Below, one piece after another: positions 22,065 through 33,362 of a stretch of 64,000 bases of DNA. Source of the DNA: Myotis daubentonii (lineage: Eukaryota > Chordata > Mammalia > Chiroptera > Vespertilionidae); NCBI RefSeq assembly GCF_963259705.1, contig NC_081851.1, positions 16,094,145-16,158,144 of the forward strand, in the 5' to 3' direction. A program made the position numbers and the translations under genes. Each line of letters opens with the position of its first letter. Positions within the stretch are counted from its first letter, which is position 1. Below the pieces are notes generated by a model, which ran no database searches, was not told the DNA's origin, and saw only the letters and a program-made list of their open reading frames with translations.

Positions 22065-25000
22065 TCCAGTTACCAATGATATCAAAGAAGAAATTAAAAA
22101 CATCCTGGAAACTAATGACAATGAAAACACAACAATCCAAAACCTATGGGACACAATGAAAGCAGTCCTGAGAGGGAAGTTTATAGCTCTACAGGCCTAT
22201 CTCAAAAAACAAGAAAAAATGGTAGTCAATCATATAACTCTAAAACTCAAAGAATTAGAAAGAGAGCAACAAGAAAACCCCAGAGTGAGCAAAAGGAAGG
22301 AGATAATAAAGATTAGAGCAGAAATAAGGACACAAAGACCAAAAAAAAACAATACAGAACATCAATGAAACCAAGAGCTGGTTCTTTGAAAGGATAAACA
22401 AGATTGACAAACTGCTAGCAAGACTCACCAAGAAGCAAAGAGAGAGGACCCAAATAAACAAAATCAGAAATGATAGAGGCGAAATAACAACAGACCCCAC
22501 AGAAATACAAATGATTGTTAAAAAATACTATGGACAGCTCTACTCCAACAAACTAGACAACCTGGAGGAAATGGACAAATTCCTAGAAAAATACAACATT
22601 CCAAAACTCAATCAGGAAGAATCTAAAAATCTCAATAGGCCTATACTATGGAAGAAATTGCAGCAGTCATCAAAAAGCTTCCATCAAACAAAAGCCCAGG
22701 ACCAGACGGCTTCACAGGGGAGTTTTACCAAACATTCAAGGAAGAACTAAAACCTATCCTCCTCAGACTACTACAAAAAATTCAAGAGGAAGGAACACTT
22801 CCAAGCTCATTCTATGAAGCCAGCATCACCCTAATACCAAAACCAGGTAAAGACAACACAATGAAAGAGAATTACAGGCCAATATCCCTCATGAACATAG
22901 ATGCCAAAATCCTCAACCCAATCTTAGCACACCGGATCCAGCAGTACATTAGAAAGATCATACACCATGACCAAGTAGGATTTATCCCAGGGATGCAAGG
23001 ATGGTACAATATCCGCAAATCAATAAACGTGATACATCACATAAACAAATTGAAAGAAAAAAACCCATATGGCATATCAATTGATGCATAAAAAGCATTT
23101 GACAAAATCCAACACGCATTTTTGATAAAAACTCTCAGCGAGATGGGAGTAGAAGGATCATACCTCAACATAATAAAAGCCATATATGACAGGCCCACAG
23201 CCAACATCATACTCAATGGACAAAAACTAACACAATTTCCCTTATGGACAGGAACAAGACAGGGATGCCCACTCTCACCACTCCTGTTCAACATAGTACT
23301 GGAAGTATTAGCCATTGCAATTAGACAAGAAGTAGAAATAAAAGGCATCGAAACTGGAAAGGAGGAATTAAAACTGTCCTTATTTGCAGACGACATGATA
23401 TTATACATACAAAACACTAGAGACTCCATCAAAAAACTACTAGACTTAATACACGAATTTGGCAATGTAGCAGGATACAAAATTAACCCCAAGATATCTG
23501 AGGCATTTCTATACACCAACAGTGAACTTTCAGAAAGAGAAACTAAAAAAAAAACAATCCCATTTACCGTTGCACCAAAAAAATTAAGCTACCTAGGAGT
23601 AAACTTAACTAAAGAGGTAAAAGACCTCTACTCAGAAAACTACAGGACGTTGAAAAAAGAGATAGAGGAAGACATAAACGGATGGAAAAACATACCGTGT
23701 TTATGGACTGGTAGAATCAACATCATTAAAATGTCCATACTACCCAAAGCAATCTATAAATTCAACGCACTTCCCATTAAAATACCAACGACATACTTCA
23801 TAGAACTAGAACGAACTCTACAAAAATTCATCTGGAATAAAAAAAGACCCCGGATAGCTACAGAAATCCTGAAAGAGAACAAAGTAGGTGGGATCTCAAT
23901 ACCAGATATCAAGTTGTATTGCAAAGCCACTGTCCTCAAAACTGCCTGGTACTGGCACAAGAATAGGCATATAGATCAATGGAATAGAATAGAGAGCCCA
24001 GAAATCGGCCCGAACCAATATGCTCAATTAATATTTGACAAAGGAGGCAAGAACATACAATGGAGCCAAGACAGTCTCTTCAATAAATGGTGTTGGGAAA
24101 ATTGGACAGATACATGCAAGAAAATGAAACTAGACCACCAACTTACAACATACACAAAAATGAACTCAAAATGGATAAAGGACTTAAATGTGCGACAGGA
24201 AACCATAAAAATTCTAGAAGAATCCAAAGGCAACAAAATCTTTGAAATATGCCGAAGCAATTTCTTCACTGATATAGGTCCTAGGACACTTGAAACTGAA
24301 GAGAAAATGAAGAAATGGGACTACATCAAAATTAAAAGCTTCTGCACAGCAAAAGAAACCATCAACAAAACAACGAGAAAACCCACCATGTGGGAAAACA
24401 TATTTGCCAATGTCATATCTGATAAGGGCCTAATCTCCAAAATTTATAGGGAACTCATACAACTTAACAAAAGGAAGGTAAACAATCCAATCAAAAAATG
24501 GGCAAAGACCTGAACAGACACCTTTCAAAAGAGGACATTCAGAAAGCCAAGAGACATATGAAAACATGCTCAAAGTCACTAATCATCGGAGAGATGCAAA
24601 TCAAAACAGCAATGAGGTACCATCTCACACCTGTCAGACTGGCTATCATCAACAAATCAACAAACGACAAGTGCTGGAGAGGATGTGGAGAAAAAGGAAC
24701 ACTCGTGCACTGCTGGTGGGAATGCAGACTGGTGCAGCCACTATGGAAGACAGTATGGAGTTTCCTCAAAAAACTGAAAATGGAACTCCCATTTGACCCT
24801 GTGATCCCACTTCTAGGAATATACCCCAAGAAACCAGAAACACCAATCAGAAAGGACATATGCACCCCTATCTTCATAGCAGCACAATTCAACATAGCTA
24901 AGATCTGGAAACAGCCTAAGTGCCCATCAGTAGATGAATGGATTAGAAAACAGTGGTACATATACACCATGGAATACTATGCTGCTCTATAAAGAAAGGA

Positions 25001-25415
25001 ACTCTTACCATTTGCAACGGCATGGATGGAACTGGAGAGCATTATGCTAAGTGAAATAAGCCAGTCAATGAAGGAAAAATACCACATGATCTCACTCATT
25101 CATGGATAATAAAGACAATTATAAACTTATGAACAATAATAGATACAGAGGCAGAGCTGCCTCAAACAGATTGTCAAACTGCAGTGGGAAGGCCGGAAAC
25201 GGTTGGGGGGCAGGAGGGAGTGGGGTAAGAGATCAACAGAAGGACTTGTATGCATGCATATAAGCATAACCAATGGACAAAAGACACTAGGGGGTAGGGG
25301 AGGACGGGGGATTGTCAAGGGCAGGTTGAAAAAAAAAAGGACACATATGTTATACCCTGTGTAATACTTTAAGCAATAAAACTGAAAAAAATAAAAAAAA
25401 ACTATAAAAAAAGGA
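22065..25415 (+). mobile_element. L1 retrotransposon, 5'-truncated, young
   Basis: It begins inside ORF2 between the endonuclease and reverse-transcriptase regions ([20 protein letters not shown]) and runs to a 3' UTR and A-rich tail. Reverse transcriptase is present with [10 protein letters not shown] at about 23382-23411, the [16 protein letters not shown] block before it and the C-terminal Cys-rich segment ([18 protein letters not shown]) at about 24672-24725. Breaks are few: a frameshift near 22370-22510, another near 22640, one nonsense codon at about 23089 in the IDA-KAFDKI motif, and a frameshift near 24500 before the final segment. A 463-codon frame (23122-24513) remains open, so insertion was relatively recent. 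There is no ORF1 or 5' UTR, so it cannot move itself. Confidence 0.95.
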
Positions 25416-25419
25416 AAGA

Positions 25420-26890
25420 AAGAGTACACACAGAAGGCCAAGAGACATATGAAAACAGTCAAAGTCACTCATCATCCAAGAGATGGCTTCACAGGGCAGT
25501 TTTACCGAACATTCAAAGAAGAACTAACACCTTCTAGTATACTCCTCAGACTGTTTCAGAAAATCCACCAATAGTGAACTCACACAGAAAGAAACTAATA
25601 AAACAATCCCATTTACCCCTGCACCCAAAAAATTAAGATACCTAAGAATAAACTTAACTCACGTGGTAAAGCACCTGTACTCGGAAAACTACAGGATGTT
25701 GAAAAAAGAGATAGAGGAAGACATAAATAAATGGAAGGATATACCGTGTTCATGGTTTGGTAGAATCAACATCATTAAAATGTCCATACCACTGATAGCA
25801 ATCTATAGGTTCAGTGAAAATCCCATTATGATACAAACGGAATATTTCACAGACCTACAACAAACTCTTCAAAAATTCATATGGAATTTAAAAAGACCCC
25901 GAAGAGCCACAGCAATCCTGAGACAGAACAACAAGGTTGGTGGGCTCACAATACCAGATATGAAGCCATATTATGAAGCCTCAGTTCTCAACACTGCCTG
26001 GTACTGGCACAAGAACAGACGTGTAGACTAATGAAATCAAACAGAGAATCCAGAAATCAATCCAGGCCATTCAACTCAATTGATATTTGACAAAGGAGAC
26101 AAGAGTATACAATGGAGTCAAGATAGTCTCTTCAATAAATGGTGTTGGGAAAATTGGACGGATACAAGCAAAAAAAAAAAAAAAAGAAAGAAACTAGACC
26201 ACCAACTTACACCAAACACAAAAAGAAACTCAAAATGGATAAAGGATTTAAACATAAGGCTGGAAAACATAAAAATCTTAGAAGAATCCATAGGCAGAAA
26301 AATATCAGACATATTTCCATAGGCAGATGAATCCATAGGCCGCCAAGTATCAGACGATAATCATCAGAGAGATGCAAATCAAAACGACAAGGACATACAA
26401 TCTCACACCTGTCAGAGTGGTTATCATCAACAAATCAACAAACACAAGTGCTGGCGAGGATGGGTATAAAAAGGAACCCTCTTGCACTGCTGTGGGAATG
26501 CAGACTGGTGCAACCACTGTGGAAGACAGTGTGGAGTTTCCTCAAAAAATTAAAAATGGAACTCCCATTGGACCCAGTAATCCCACTTCTAGGACTATAT
26601 CCCAAGAAATCAGAAACACCAATCAGAAAGGACATTTGCACCCCTCTGTTCATAGCAGCACAATGTACAAGAGCTAAGATTTGGAAACAGCCTAAGTGCC
26701 CCACTTAGCAGATGAGTGGATTAGAAAACTGTGGTACGTCTATACAATGGAATACTACGCTGCCATAAAAGAGAAGGAACTTTTACCATTTGCAACAGCA
26801 CGGATGAACCTAGGGAGCATTATGCTAAGCAAAATAAGCCAGTCGGAGAAAGACAAATATTATGTGAGCTCACTCATTTGTGCAATATAA
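25420..26890 (+). mobile_element. L1 fragment, internally deleted and older
   Basis: A second, more diverged L1 directly behind the tail of the first, in the same orientation. A short piece from the end of ORF2 (25432-25475) comes first, then a piece of the finger region ('gcttcacagggcagttttac'), then a jump to SELTQKETNKTIPFTPAPKK and a continuous but broken ORF2 C-terminal half through RNINIIKMS-like, [14 protein letters not shown] and [16 protein letters not shown] near 26890. It contains an A15 run at about 26169-26185. The piece order suggests 5' rearrangement at insertion plus deletion. Confidence 0.88.
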
Positions 26891-27137
26891 TTAAAAATGT
26901 AAACTGATGAACAGAAAATAGAGCCAGAACAAAAACTATTTTAGAATATAATAGAAGTAATCCTGTTATTTGCAGATTTTTAATATTTCCTACAACTTTT
27001 GTGATATACTATGTTAGTATAGTTTTGGTGATATTATTATATTTTAAATCTTTTTTCCTTGAAATATTAATATTTATTACATGTAATATTATATTTAAAA
27101 GTCTTTCGTGAAATATGAATGTTCATTGCACATAACA

Positions 27138-27883
27138 TCTTTACTCTTAAAAGGTTAATATGTTAATTAGACCAGGAGACCTTCTAGATCAGAGGTCCTC
27201 AAACGTTTTAAACAGGGGTCCAGTTCACTGTCCCTCAGACATTCCACACATGCGCACTGCGGGCACGGGACGAGTTGGCTGCTAAGCAGGACAGGCAGCA
27301 GAGGCAAACCACCTGGCGGGCCGGATAAATGTTTTCAGCGGGCAGCACGTGGCCCGTGGGCCGTAGTTTGAGGACCCCTGTTCTAGATGTCCTTGGGGAC
27401 AAAGCCATGGTAGTGGGGCCGAGGCAGAGGCCGTTAGGGGTGATTAGGCCAGGAGGAGAGGGCAGTTGAGAGCAAGCAGGCCATCAGGGGGGTCAGTTGG
27501 GGGGCAAGCAGGCCAGCAGGAAAGGCAGATGGCGGGGAGCAGGCCGGTAATTGTGGGCAATTGGGGGCGAGCAGGCCAGCATTGGGGGCCAGTTGTGGGT
27601 GAGCAGACCGGCAGTGGGGGGGCAGTTGAGGGTAAGACAGATGGCTGGGGGGCTGCTGAGGGTACACAGGCCGGCATGCAGAGTGGTTAGGGGCAATCAG
27701 TCAAGTGAGTAGTTAGGAGCCAGCAGTCCTGGATGGTGAGAGGGATGTTTGACTGCTAGTTTAGGCCCGATCCCAGAAATCATGCCTAAACCAGCAGTCA
27801 GACCACCCATAAGGGGTCCCAGATTTGAGAGGGTGCAGGTAGGGCTGATGGACACCGCACCGCCCCCACACACGGGCCACTAG
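27138..27883 (+). mobile_element. HeliBat-type Helitron A (contains a hAT insertion)
   Basis: The 5' end TCTTTACTCTTAAAAGGTTA follows an A and leads into 'atatgttaattagaccagga'. The 3' end is 'cacgggcCACTAG' at 27880-27883, followed by T. It is interrupted at 27190-27380 by a hAT element. The interior (about 27430-27700) is a degenerate run of G-rich units of about 30-45 bp that share 'gagcaggcc' or 'ggccggca' words, as in other vesper-bat non-autonomous Helitrons. Confidence 0.78.
27190..27380. mobile_element. Non-autonomous hAT element, 191 bp
   Basis: Terminal inverted repeats CAGAGGTCCTCAAAC and GTTTGAGGACCCCTG (14 of 15 matches) are flanked by a perfect 8-bp target duplication TTCTAGAT at 27182-27189 and 27381-27388. 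It has no transposase coding. It sits inside Helitron A and so is younger than it. Confidence 0.93.
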
Positions 27884-27891
27884 TCTATATA

Positions 27892-28673
27892 CACTGAGTG
27901 GCCAGATTATTATGACAACACCATCAGTATTTCGTTGGGCCACCTTTTGCCTTCAATACTGCGGCGAATCCTCTTGGCATTGGCTCCCCGAGATGTTAAA
28001 AGGTGATGTGAGGAATCTGACACCATGCCTGATGAATAGCACTGTCCAGTTCTGTGAGATTTGAGGGTTGTGGAACCAGCTGCCTGATGGCTCTTTTAAC
28101 TTCATCCCACAAATGCTCAATTGGATTGAGATCTGGTGATTGTGGGGGCCACATAAGCAAGGTAAAGTCTCCCTCATGTTGTTGAAACTACTCCTGCACA
28201 ATACGAGCACCGTCATGGCTCACTGTCTTGTTGGAAGACGCCATTGGGATACGCCATCAACAGGATAGGATGAACTTAGGTATGTTGTGCTATTCAGATG
28301 TTGTTCCACATGAATTAAAGGGCCTAAATCATGCCAAGGAAAACATGCCCCAAACCATAGCACTGCCCCCACCAGCTTGAAGGGCTGTACTCATGCATGT
28401 GGGGTGCATGCTTTCATGTTGTTTCCACCAAATCCTCACTCTGCCATCTGCACGATGCAACTGGAAACATGATTCATCTGACCACATGACTTTTTTCCAA
28501 TGCTCAACTATCCCATGCTTCTGTTCCTGTGCAAATTGGAGATGTTTTATCTTGGTAACTGCAGACAGCAAAGGCGTTCGACCAGGCCTTCAGCTTCCAT
28601 ATCCCAAACAATGCAGTGTATGGCTTATTTGCCTACACACATCAGGTGGTCATAATAATCTAGCCACTCAGTG
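27892..28673 (-). mobile_element. Tc1-like DNA transposon, 782 bp, degraded
   Basis: Terminal inverted repeats of about 29 bp start CACTGAGTGGCCAGATTATT on the left and CACTGAGTGGCTAGATTATT on the right (read inward), each with TA outside. On the minus strand two transposase pieces are visible: VMWSDESCFQLHRADGRVRI with AGGGSAMVWGMFS around 28329-28500, the second catalytic Asp region of the DDE family, and SPDLNPIEHLWDEVKRA near 28080-28150, which carries the catalytic Glu. The N-terminal DNA-binding part is missing, and stops and shifts separate the pieces. It is non-autonomous and split the 5' end of Helitron B. Confidence 0.92.
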
Positions 28674-28997
28674 TATATAAAGTCCTAAGCTACCCTTGGA
28701 CCAGTGCTATGATGCGCACTGACCACCACGGGTCAGACACTAAAAGTTCAGGCATGGAACCATGGAACAGACAGATGAATCTCAGAGGGAAGGAGGAAGG
28801 GGGAAGGTGGGAAGAGATGCACCAAAGATCTTATATGCATGCACACTAGAGGCCCCCGGTTGGGTCCCTCAGCCTACCTGCAGGGATCTGGTTGAAACCG
28901 GCAGTGTGACTTGCCCTGAGTGGTCCTGGACTGTGAGAGGGCCCAGGCCAGGACGAGGGACCCGGCTGGTGCACCAATCCGTGCACCCGGCCTCTAG
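28674..28997 (+). mobile_element. HeliBat-type Helitron B (5' end split by Tc1)
   Basis: The first bases TCTATATA lie at 27884-27891, directly after Helitron A's CTAG-T. The remainder resumes at 28674 with 'tatataaagtcctaagctac' and 'accagtgctatgatgcgcac', ending '...gtgcacccggcctCTAG' before T. The hairpin-like 'ggtgcaccaatccgtgcacc' precedes the end. An inverted terminus-like 'cacactagaggcccccggtt' lies inside at about 28844, suggesting composite origin. Confidence 0.75.
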
Positions 28998-29049
28998 TTC
29001 TATTTAAATTTTTTTTCTTGAAATATTAATGTTTACTGCACATAACATG

Positions 29050-29343
29050 TAAATATATAAAAACCTAAGCGAAAGTTGGACCAGCGCTATGATAAGCAGT
29101 GAGCACCAGGGGGCAGAGGCTCAATGCAGAGGCATGGAAACATGGAACAGCCTGATGAATCTGAGAGGGAAGGGGTTAGGGGAGGGCCGGAAGAGATTCA
29201 CCAAATATCTTATATGCATACTAGAGGCCCCCGTGGGGGTCCCTCCTCTGGCCTGTGGGGCTTGGACATATCCTGAGGGTTCCCGGATGGTGAGAGGGAC
29301 AAGGGACCCCACTGGTGCACAAATCTGGGCACCAGGCCTCTAG
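29050..29343 (+). mobile_element. HeliBat-type Helitron C
   Basis: It parallels Helitron B: a 5' part 'aaaacctaagcgaaagttgg', 'gcagtgagcaccagggggca', an internal 'catactagaggcccccgtgg' block, and a 3' end '...gggcaccaggcctCTAG' at 29340-29343 before T. The first bases are diverged, so the start is approximate. Confidence 0.75.
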
Positions 29344-29387
29344 TTATAGGTCAAATTGTTTTTCTTGAAATCTTTTTTACTGCATGT

Positions 29388-29818
29388 TGTTGTGCCCAGA
29401 TTTCAAGGTTCCCAAAATGCCCACCAGGGAGCCAGCGAGTCCAATGCAAAAGCAAAGAGTCCATCATTTCGAACTAGTTCGGCTCCCGACCACACTCACC
29501 GATGCATCGGTAAGCCCCAGTGGCCGAGAGAGAGCGAGGCCTGATGGGATTGTGGGTTTTATAGAAAGGGCAGGGGAGGGGACTGTGGGCCCCGCCGATT
29601 GGCCAGGCGTGAGTTGGGTCTTGTTACACAGGATGAGGTCATCTCTATGGCGTGCACGTCCCTTGATTGTCATTGGTTAGTTCAAAGAAATCCCAGGCGT
29701 GGCCAGCAGGGGCCCGGCAGCAACCGAGACACGTGACCTTCAAAACGGGGGGCGGGGGGGAGACTTCCTGCAAGCGGGGGAGGCGCAGTATGATTTCTGG
29801 AAATAAAGGGCTTAGACA
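29388..29818 (-). mobile_element. Solo LTR with 6-bp target duplication
   Basis: On the minus strand it begins TGTCTAAGCCC at 29818 and ends GGGCACAACA at 29388. Flanks GCATGT (29382-29387) and GCATGG (29819-29824) look like a 6-bp duplication with one change, the size typical of class II (beta-like) endogenous retroviruses. Minus-strand promoter features are CCAATGAC and CCAATCGG boxes and CTATAAAACCC. It is unusually CpG-rich. No internal viral genes remain. Confidence 0.78.
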
Positions 29819-29998
29819 GCATGGGCTGGAGAGGGGGCAGACGTGGGCAGTCCTCTTACCCCGTCCTCCCCTCAGTGCTCGGCCGGCTGACAGAGCCCGA
29901 CAGTGGCAGAGCTGACCCACGGGAACTCAGTGGGCAGCCTGGACCGAACCCCAGTACCCCCGCCTCCCTCATCCTGCCCAACCACCCTCCCCTCCCGT

Positions 29999-30465
29999 CT
30001 CACTCAGGGCCTCTCACCAGGCCCTCCCACCTCCTGGCCTCACTCAGGGCCTCTCACCAGGCCCTCCCACCCCCTGGCCTCACTCAGGGCCTCTCACCAG
30101 GCCCTCCCACGCCCTGGCCTCACTCAGGGCCTCTCACCAGGCCCTCCCACCTCCTGGCCTCACTCAGGGCCTCTCACCAGGCCCTCCCACCCCCTGGCCT
30201 CACTCAGGGCCTCTCACCAGGCCCTCCCACCCCCTGGCCTCACTCAGGGCCTCTCACCAGGCCCTCCCACCCCCTGGCCTCACTCAGGGCCTCTCACCAG
30301 GCCCTCCCACCCCCTGGCCTCACGCAGGGCCTCTCACCAGGCCCTCCCACCCCCTGGCCTTACTCAGGGCCTCTCACCAGGCCCTCCCACCCCCTGGCCT
30401 CACTCAGGGCCTCTCACCAGGCCCTCCCACCCCCTGGCCTCACTCAGGGCCTCTCACCAGGCCCC
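29999..30465. repeat. 40-bp minisatellite, about 12 copies
   Basis: A very uniform 40-bp unit starting TCACTCAGGGCCTCTCACCA and ending with 'ccccctggcc'. Copies differ at only a few positions (cacctc, caccc, cacgc variants and one cttactc). As 40 is not a multiple of three and the unit has no stop on the plus strand, two long frames (29821-30510 and 29903-30835) pass through it. They are not genes. Confidence 0.97.
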
Positions 30466-30812
30466 TGCCCCTTGGTGCCCTCAAACAGCTTGTGCTGCCA
30501 GTTGGAGTAGGAACCATGAGGGCGTTGGGTGCAGTGCCCAGAGGTGCCCCGCCCTGAGACCCGCCCCCGAGGCTGCTCCAGGCTGGGGGCCGAGCCCCAC
30601 TGTGACCGCAGATCTCCCTTCTTTACCTAACCCGCCGGAGAAAGGAGCCGGCGTTCTCACAGCAGTGCCAGTGCCCCGTGAGCAGCGCCAGGCCTCCATC
30701 GCAGGCCTCACCATGAGCTTTATCTGCAGTCACGCCCACAGGAACGGGGGACTGTGCCCAGGACGGTGTGCATGGAAACCAAAGCAAACGCGGTTCCGTT
30801 CCTCACCCGAGG

Positions 30813-31049
30813 ACATTTTTTTCATTGACGTTTAGAGAGAGTGGAAGGGAGGGAAGGAGAGTGGGTAGAGACACAGAGAGAGAAACATTGATATGAGAGA
30901 GATGCATTGATTGGTCGCCTTCCAGGTGCGCTCCGACCCGGCCAGGGAGCAAACCTGAAACCCACGTATGTGCCCTTGACCAGGAATTGACCCTGAGACC
31001 CTTCGGTTGGTGGGCCGACTCTCTAACCACTGAGACCACGTCCAGGGCC
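30813..31049 (-). mobile_element. Ves SINE
   Basis: A reverse Ves: 'ttttttcattgacgtttaga' at the tail side, with the B-box complement 'gaccaggaattgaccctgag' and the head ending 'gagaccacgtccagggc'. Confidence 0.88.
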
Positions 31050-31223
31050 GATTCCAGTTTTAAGAGGATCCTCTATCGGGAAAGAAACCGACGTTGTACA
31101 CGTGCAGAAACCCTGCTGTGCTATCCACATGCCACTCAGGCACGCAGACCAGGGTGGGATATGTTCAGGCTACAAGGCATCACCTCCATCCCTGGAGCAC
31201 GCGGCTGCGAAAGCGCTTGCTTA

Positions 31224-31306
31224 CCAGCTGCTGGCCTTTGGGGCCCCATCCTGCGTACTGCAGCTTCGCGTCGCTCACCTCCGGTGGGTCTAGGCTCTGA
31301 GGGTCC
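31224..31306 (-). CDS. Coiled-coil gene, probable upstream exon A (~82 bp)
   Basis: It has excellent splice context on the minus strand: a long pyrimidine tract (ctctccgttccttcccacca, tttttctctctttgtcatg), acceptor ttttccag and donor GTAAGC. In the only open continuation it encodes [20 protein letters not shown] then GPKGQQL and ends in phase 0, compatible with exon C at 14013-14142. The peptide is not a coiled coil and I do not recognise it. Its membership of the same gene rests on strand, phase and lack of another candidate, so it could belong to a different gene. Confidence 0.45.
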
Positions 31307-31669
31307 CTGGAAAACATGACAAAGAGAGAAAAATGGTGGGAAGGAACGGAGAGTTAAGGGCTGTACTTGTTCTGCCCTGAGCCTCACCCTCCCTTGCCCC
31401 CCCCCATACACCGCGTCACCCTCTCCAGGGGCCGTCTCATCGGGACCAGGGCCCCCAGGTGTGTGAGGTGGACTCAGGTCCTCATGCTGAGCCCAAATAG
31501 CAAATACTCCCTGGGAGAGAGCCTGTGGAGGAGTCTATGAACCGATTTTTAAAAATATTCAGAACCGCCTGGGTGGGGGAGGGGGGGCGGCGTGGGCGGC
31601 ACTGCTCTCAGCCCAAGACCTGGTTCATTGTTATTTAATGGACTGAAATCCTCAGGGGTGTGTTCATGC

Positions 31670-31671
<2 letters not shown>

Positions 31672-31712
<41 letters not shown>
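31672..31712. repeat. (GA)n microsatellite
   Basis: About 20 GA dinucleotides without interruption. Confidence 0.97.
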
Positions 31713-31716
<4 letters not shown>

Positions 31717-31996
31717 CATTCATTTATTTTGGTGTTAGTTCATGCTCTCGCCCCATGTTTCTGTCTTTCTCTTCATTTACTCATTTGTTTTAAAGAATCC
31801 AGTCCAGGCTCCATATGATCCATGTCAGGGAAGAGACGGACTGGTAAAAAATGACTAAGGACAAATACAATGATCTGGACTTAACTCCATCCCAAAGCAA
31901 TCACACAGTCCCTTCTGACTTTGCGTATCTGAGCAAGAAGCAAGCAGCATACATCATGCTGACTTTTGCAGAGTACATTAGTGAATGGAAGTTTTT

Positions 31997-32215
31997 TAAA
32001 AATATATTTCATTGATTTTTTTTACTGAGAAGAAGGGAGAGGGATAGAGAGTTAGAAACATGGATGAGAGAGAAACATTGATCAGCTGCCTCCCACACAC
32101 CCCGTACTGGGAATGTGCCCGCAACCAAGGTACATGCCCTTGACCAGAATCGAACCCGGCACCCCTGAGTCCACAGGCGGACACTCTATCCACTGAGCCA
32201 AACCGGCCGGGTCAT
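31997..32215 (-). mobile_element. Ves SINE
   Basis: A nearly intact reverse Ves: 'atatttcattgatttttttt', 'gatcagctgcctcccacaca', 'gaccagaatcgaacccggca' and head complement 'ccactgagccaaaccggccg'. It appears young. Confidence 0.93.
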
Positions 32216-32758
32216 GAATGGAAGTTTACTCGTTCCTCTTCGTGAACTGGGCAAAGGGTTGAAAGCTTCCAGACAAAAGGCGCCTTTGGAAAGAGAAAAG
32301 CCAAGAACTGCTTTCCTGGCTCCTAACCCTTCAGGCTAAAAACATTTTAAAAATTAGCATTTCAGTGTCCAATAATACATGTTTTCAGAATCTTCCTCAT
32401 GGTGGATAATATAAACATATAAAAGACCCTCACAGTCATAGCAGAGTGTCTGACACATTGTAGATGCTCATACAGATTAACTGGATAATGAATACAGTGA
32501 GTGGAACCCCAGTTCGCGAACCTGCTTCGTTCTGGAAGGCTGTTCGAAACCCTAATCCTGCTTTCCTTTAGAAATAATGTAAATTGAATTAATGCCTTGC
32601 AGACCTCCAAGTGACCTCCTGTTTGAATGTTTCTCATATACAACACATGTCTAATATACAGTTTAATCTATAAATAAACACCATAAAAACAAAAAGGACA
32701 TGAAATGTAAATGAGGATTTGACAAAAAGGAAATGAAATGTACAGTAAAAAAAGAAAA

Positions 32759-33362
32759 TCTACACTAATAAAAGACAAACATGCAAATTGACCATACCTT
32801 TGCTACACCTTAAGCCACGCCCACCAGCCAATCAGAGCAACTATATGCAAATTAACCCAACCAAGATGGCGGGCGGCAGCCATGGAGCTGGAGCAAGCAG
32901 GAGGCTTGGTTGCCCCAATGATGGAGGAAGGCAAGCTTCCTGAGGCCAGCTCTGAGCTCCACTCAAAGCAACAAAGTTTCAATTATAGAAGGTAAATAAA
33001 TCCCAGAATAAAAAAAAAAAAAAGAAGAAAAGAAAAAAAGGAGAGGCTGGGAGCTTCTGTTGCCGGGGGGCTTGGCCAGCCTAGAAACGGCCATCAGCCC
33101 CTCACCCAGGCTGTCCAGGCACCCCAGTGGGGACCCCCACCCTAAAGGGGGTGTGACCAGCCTGCAAATAGCCATCAGCCCCTCACCCAGGCTGGACAGG
33201 CACCCCAGTGGGGACCCCCACCCTGAAGGGGGTGTAACCAGCCTGCAAACAGCCATCAGCCCCTCATCCAGGCTGGCCAGGCACCCCAGCAGGACCCCCA
33301 CCCTGATCTGGGACACCCTTCAGGGCAAATCAGCCAGCCCCGACCCATGCACCAGGCCTCTA
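32759..33362 (+). mobile_element. HeliBat-type Helitron D
   Basis: It starts TCTACACTAATAAAAGACAA with 'catgcaaattgacc' and the block 'aaccaagatggcgggcggca'. It ends '...gcaccaggcctCTA', with the last G apparently replaced where Helitron E begins. The interior contains an A-rich stretch (33008-33040) and an 81-bp tandem repeat. Confidence 0.75.
33091..33300. repeat. 81-bp tandem repeat inside Helitron D
   Basis: Units starting CCATCAGCCCCTCACCCAGG at 33091, 33172 and 33253 give an exact 81-bp spacing, with the third unit partial. 81 is divisible by three, so frames stay open on both strands without being a gene. Confidence 0.93.

Noticed and set aside
27442..27696. Pro/Leu-rich frames on the minus strand
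   Set aside because: They are the complement of degenerate G-rich units inside Helitron A.
29999..30465. CRISPR-like array
   Set aside because: Units are contiguous with no unique spacers, and the DNA is mammalian. It is a minisatellite.
29821..30835. Plus-strand frames of 229 and 310 codons with a 40-residue repeat
   Set aside because: Produced by a 40-bp minisatellite without stops. The frame changes with each unit and gives the same peptide shifted, the signature of a tandem repeat rather than a protein.
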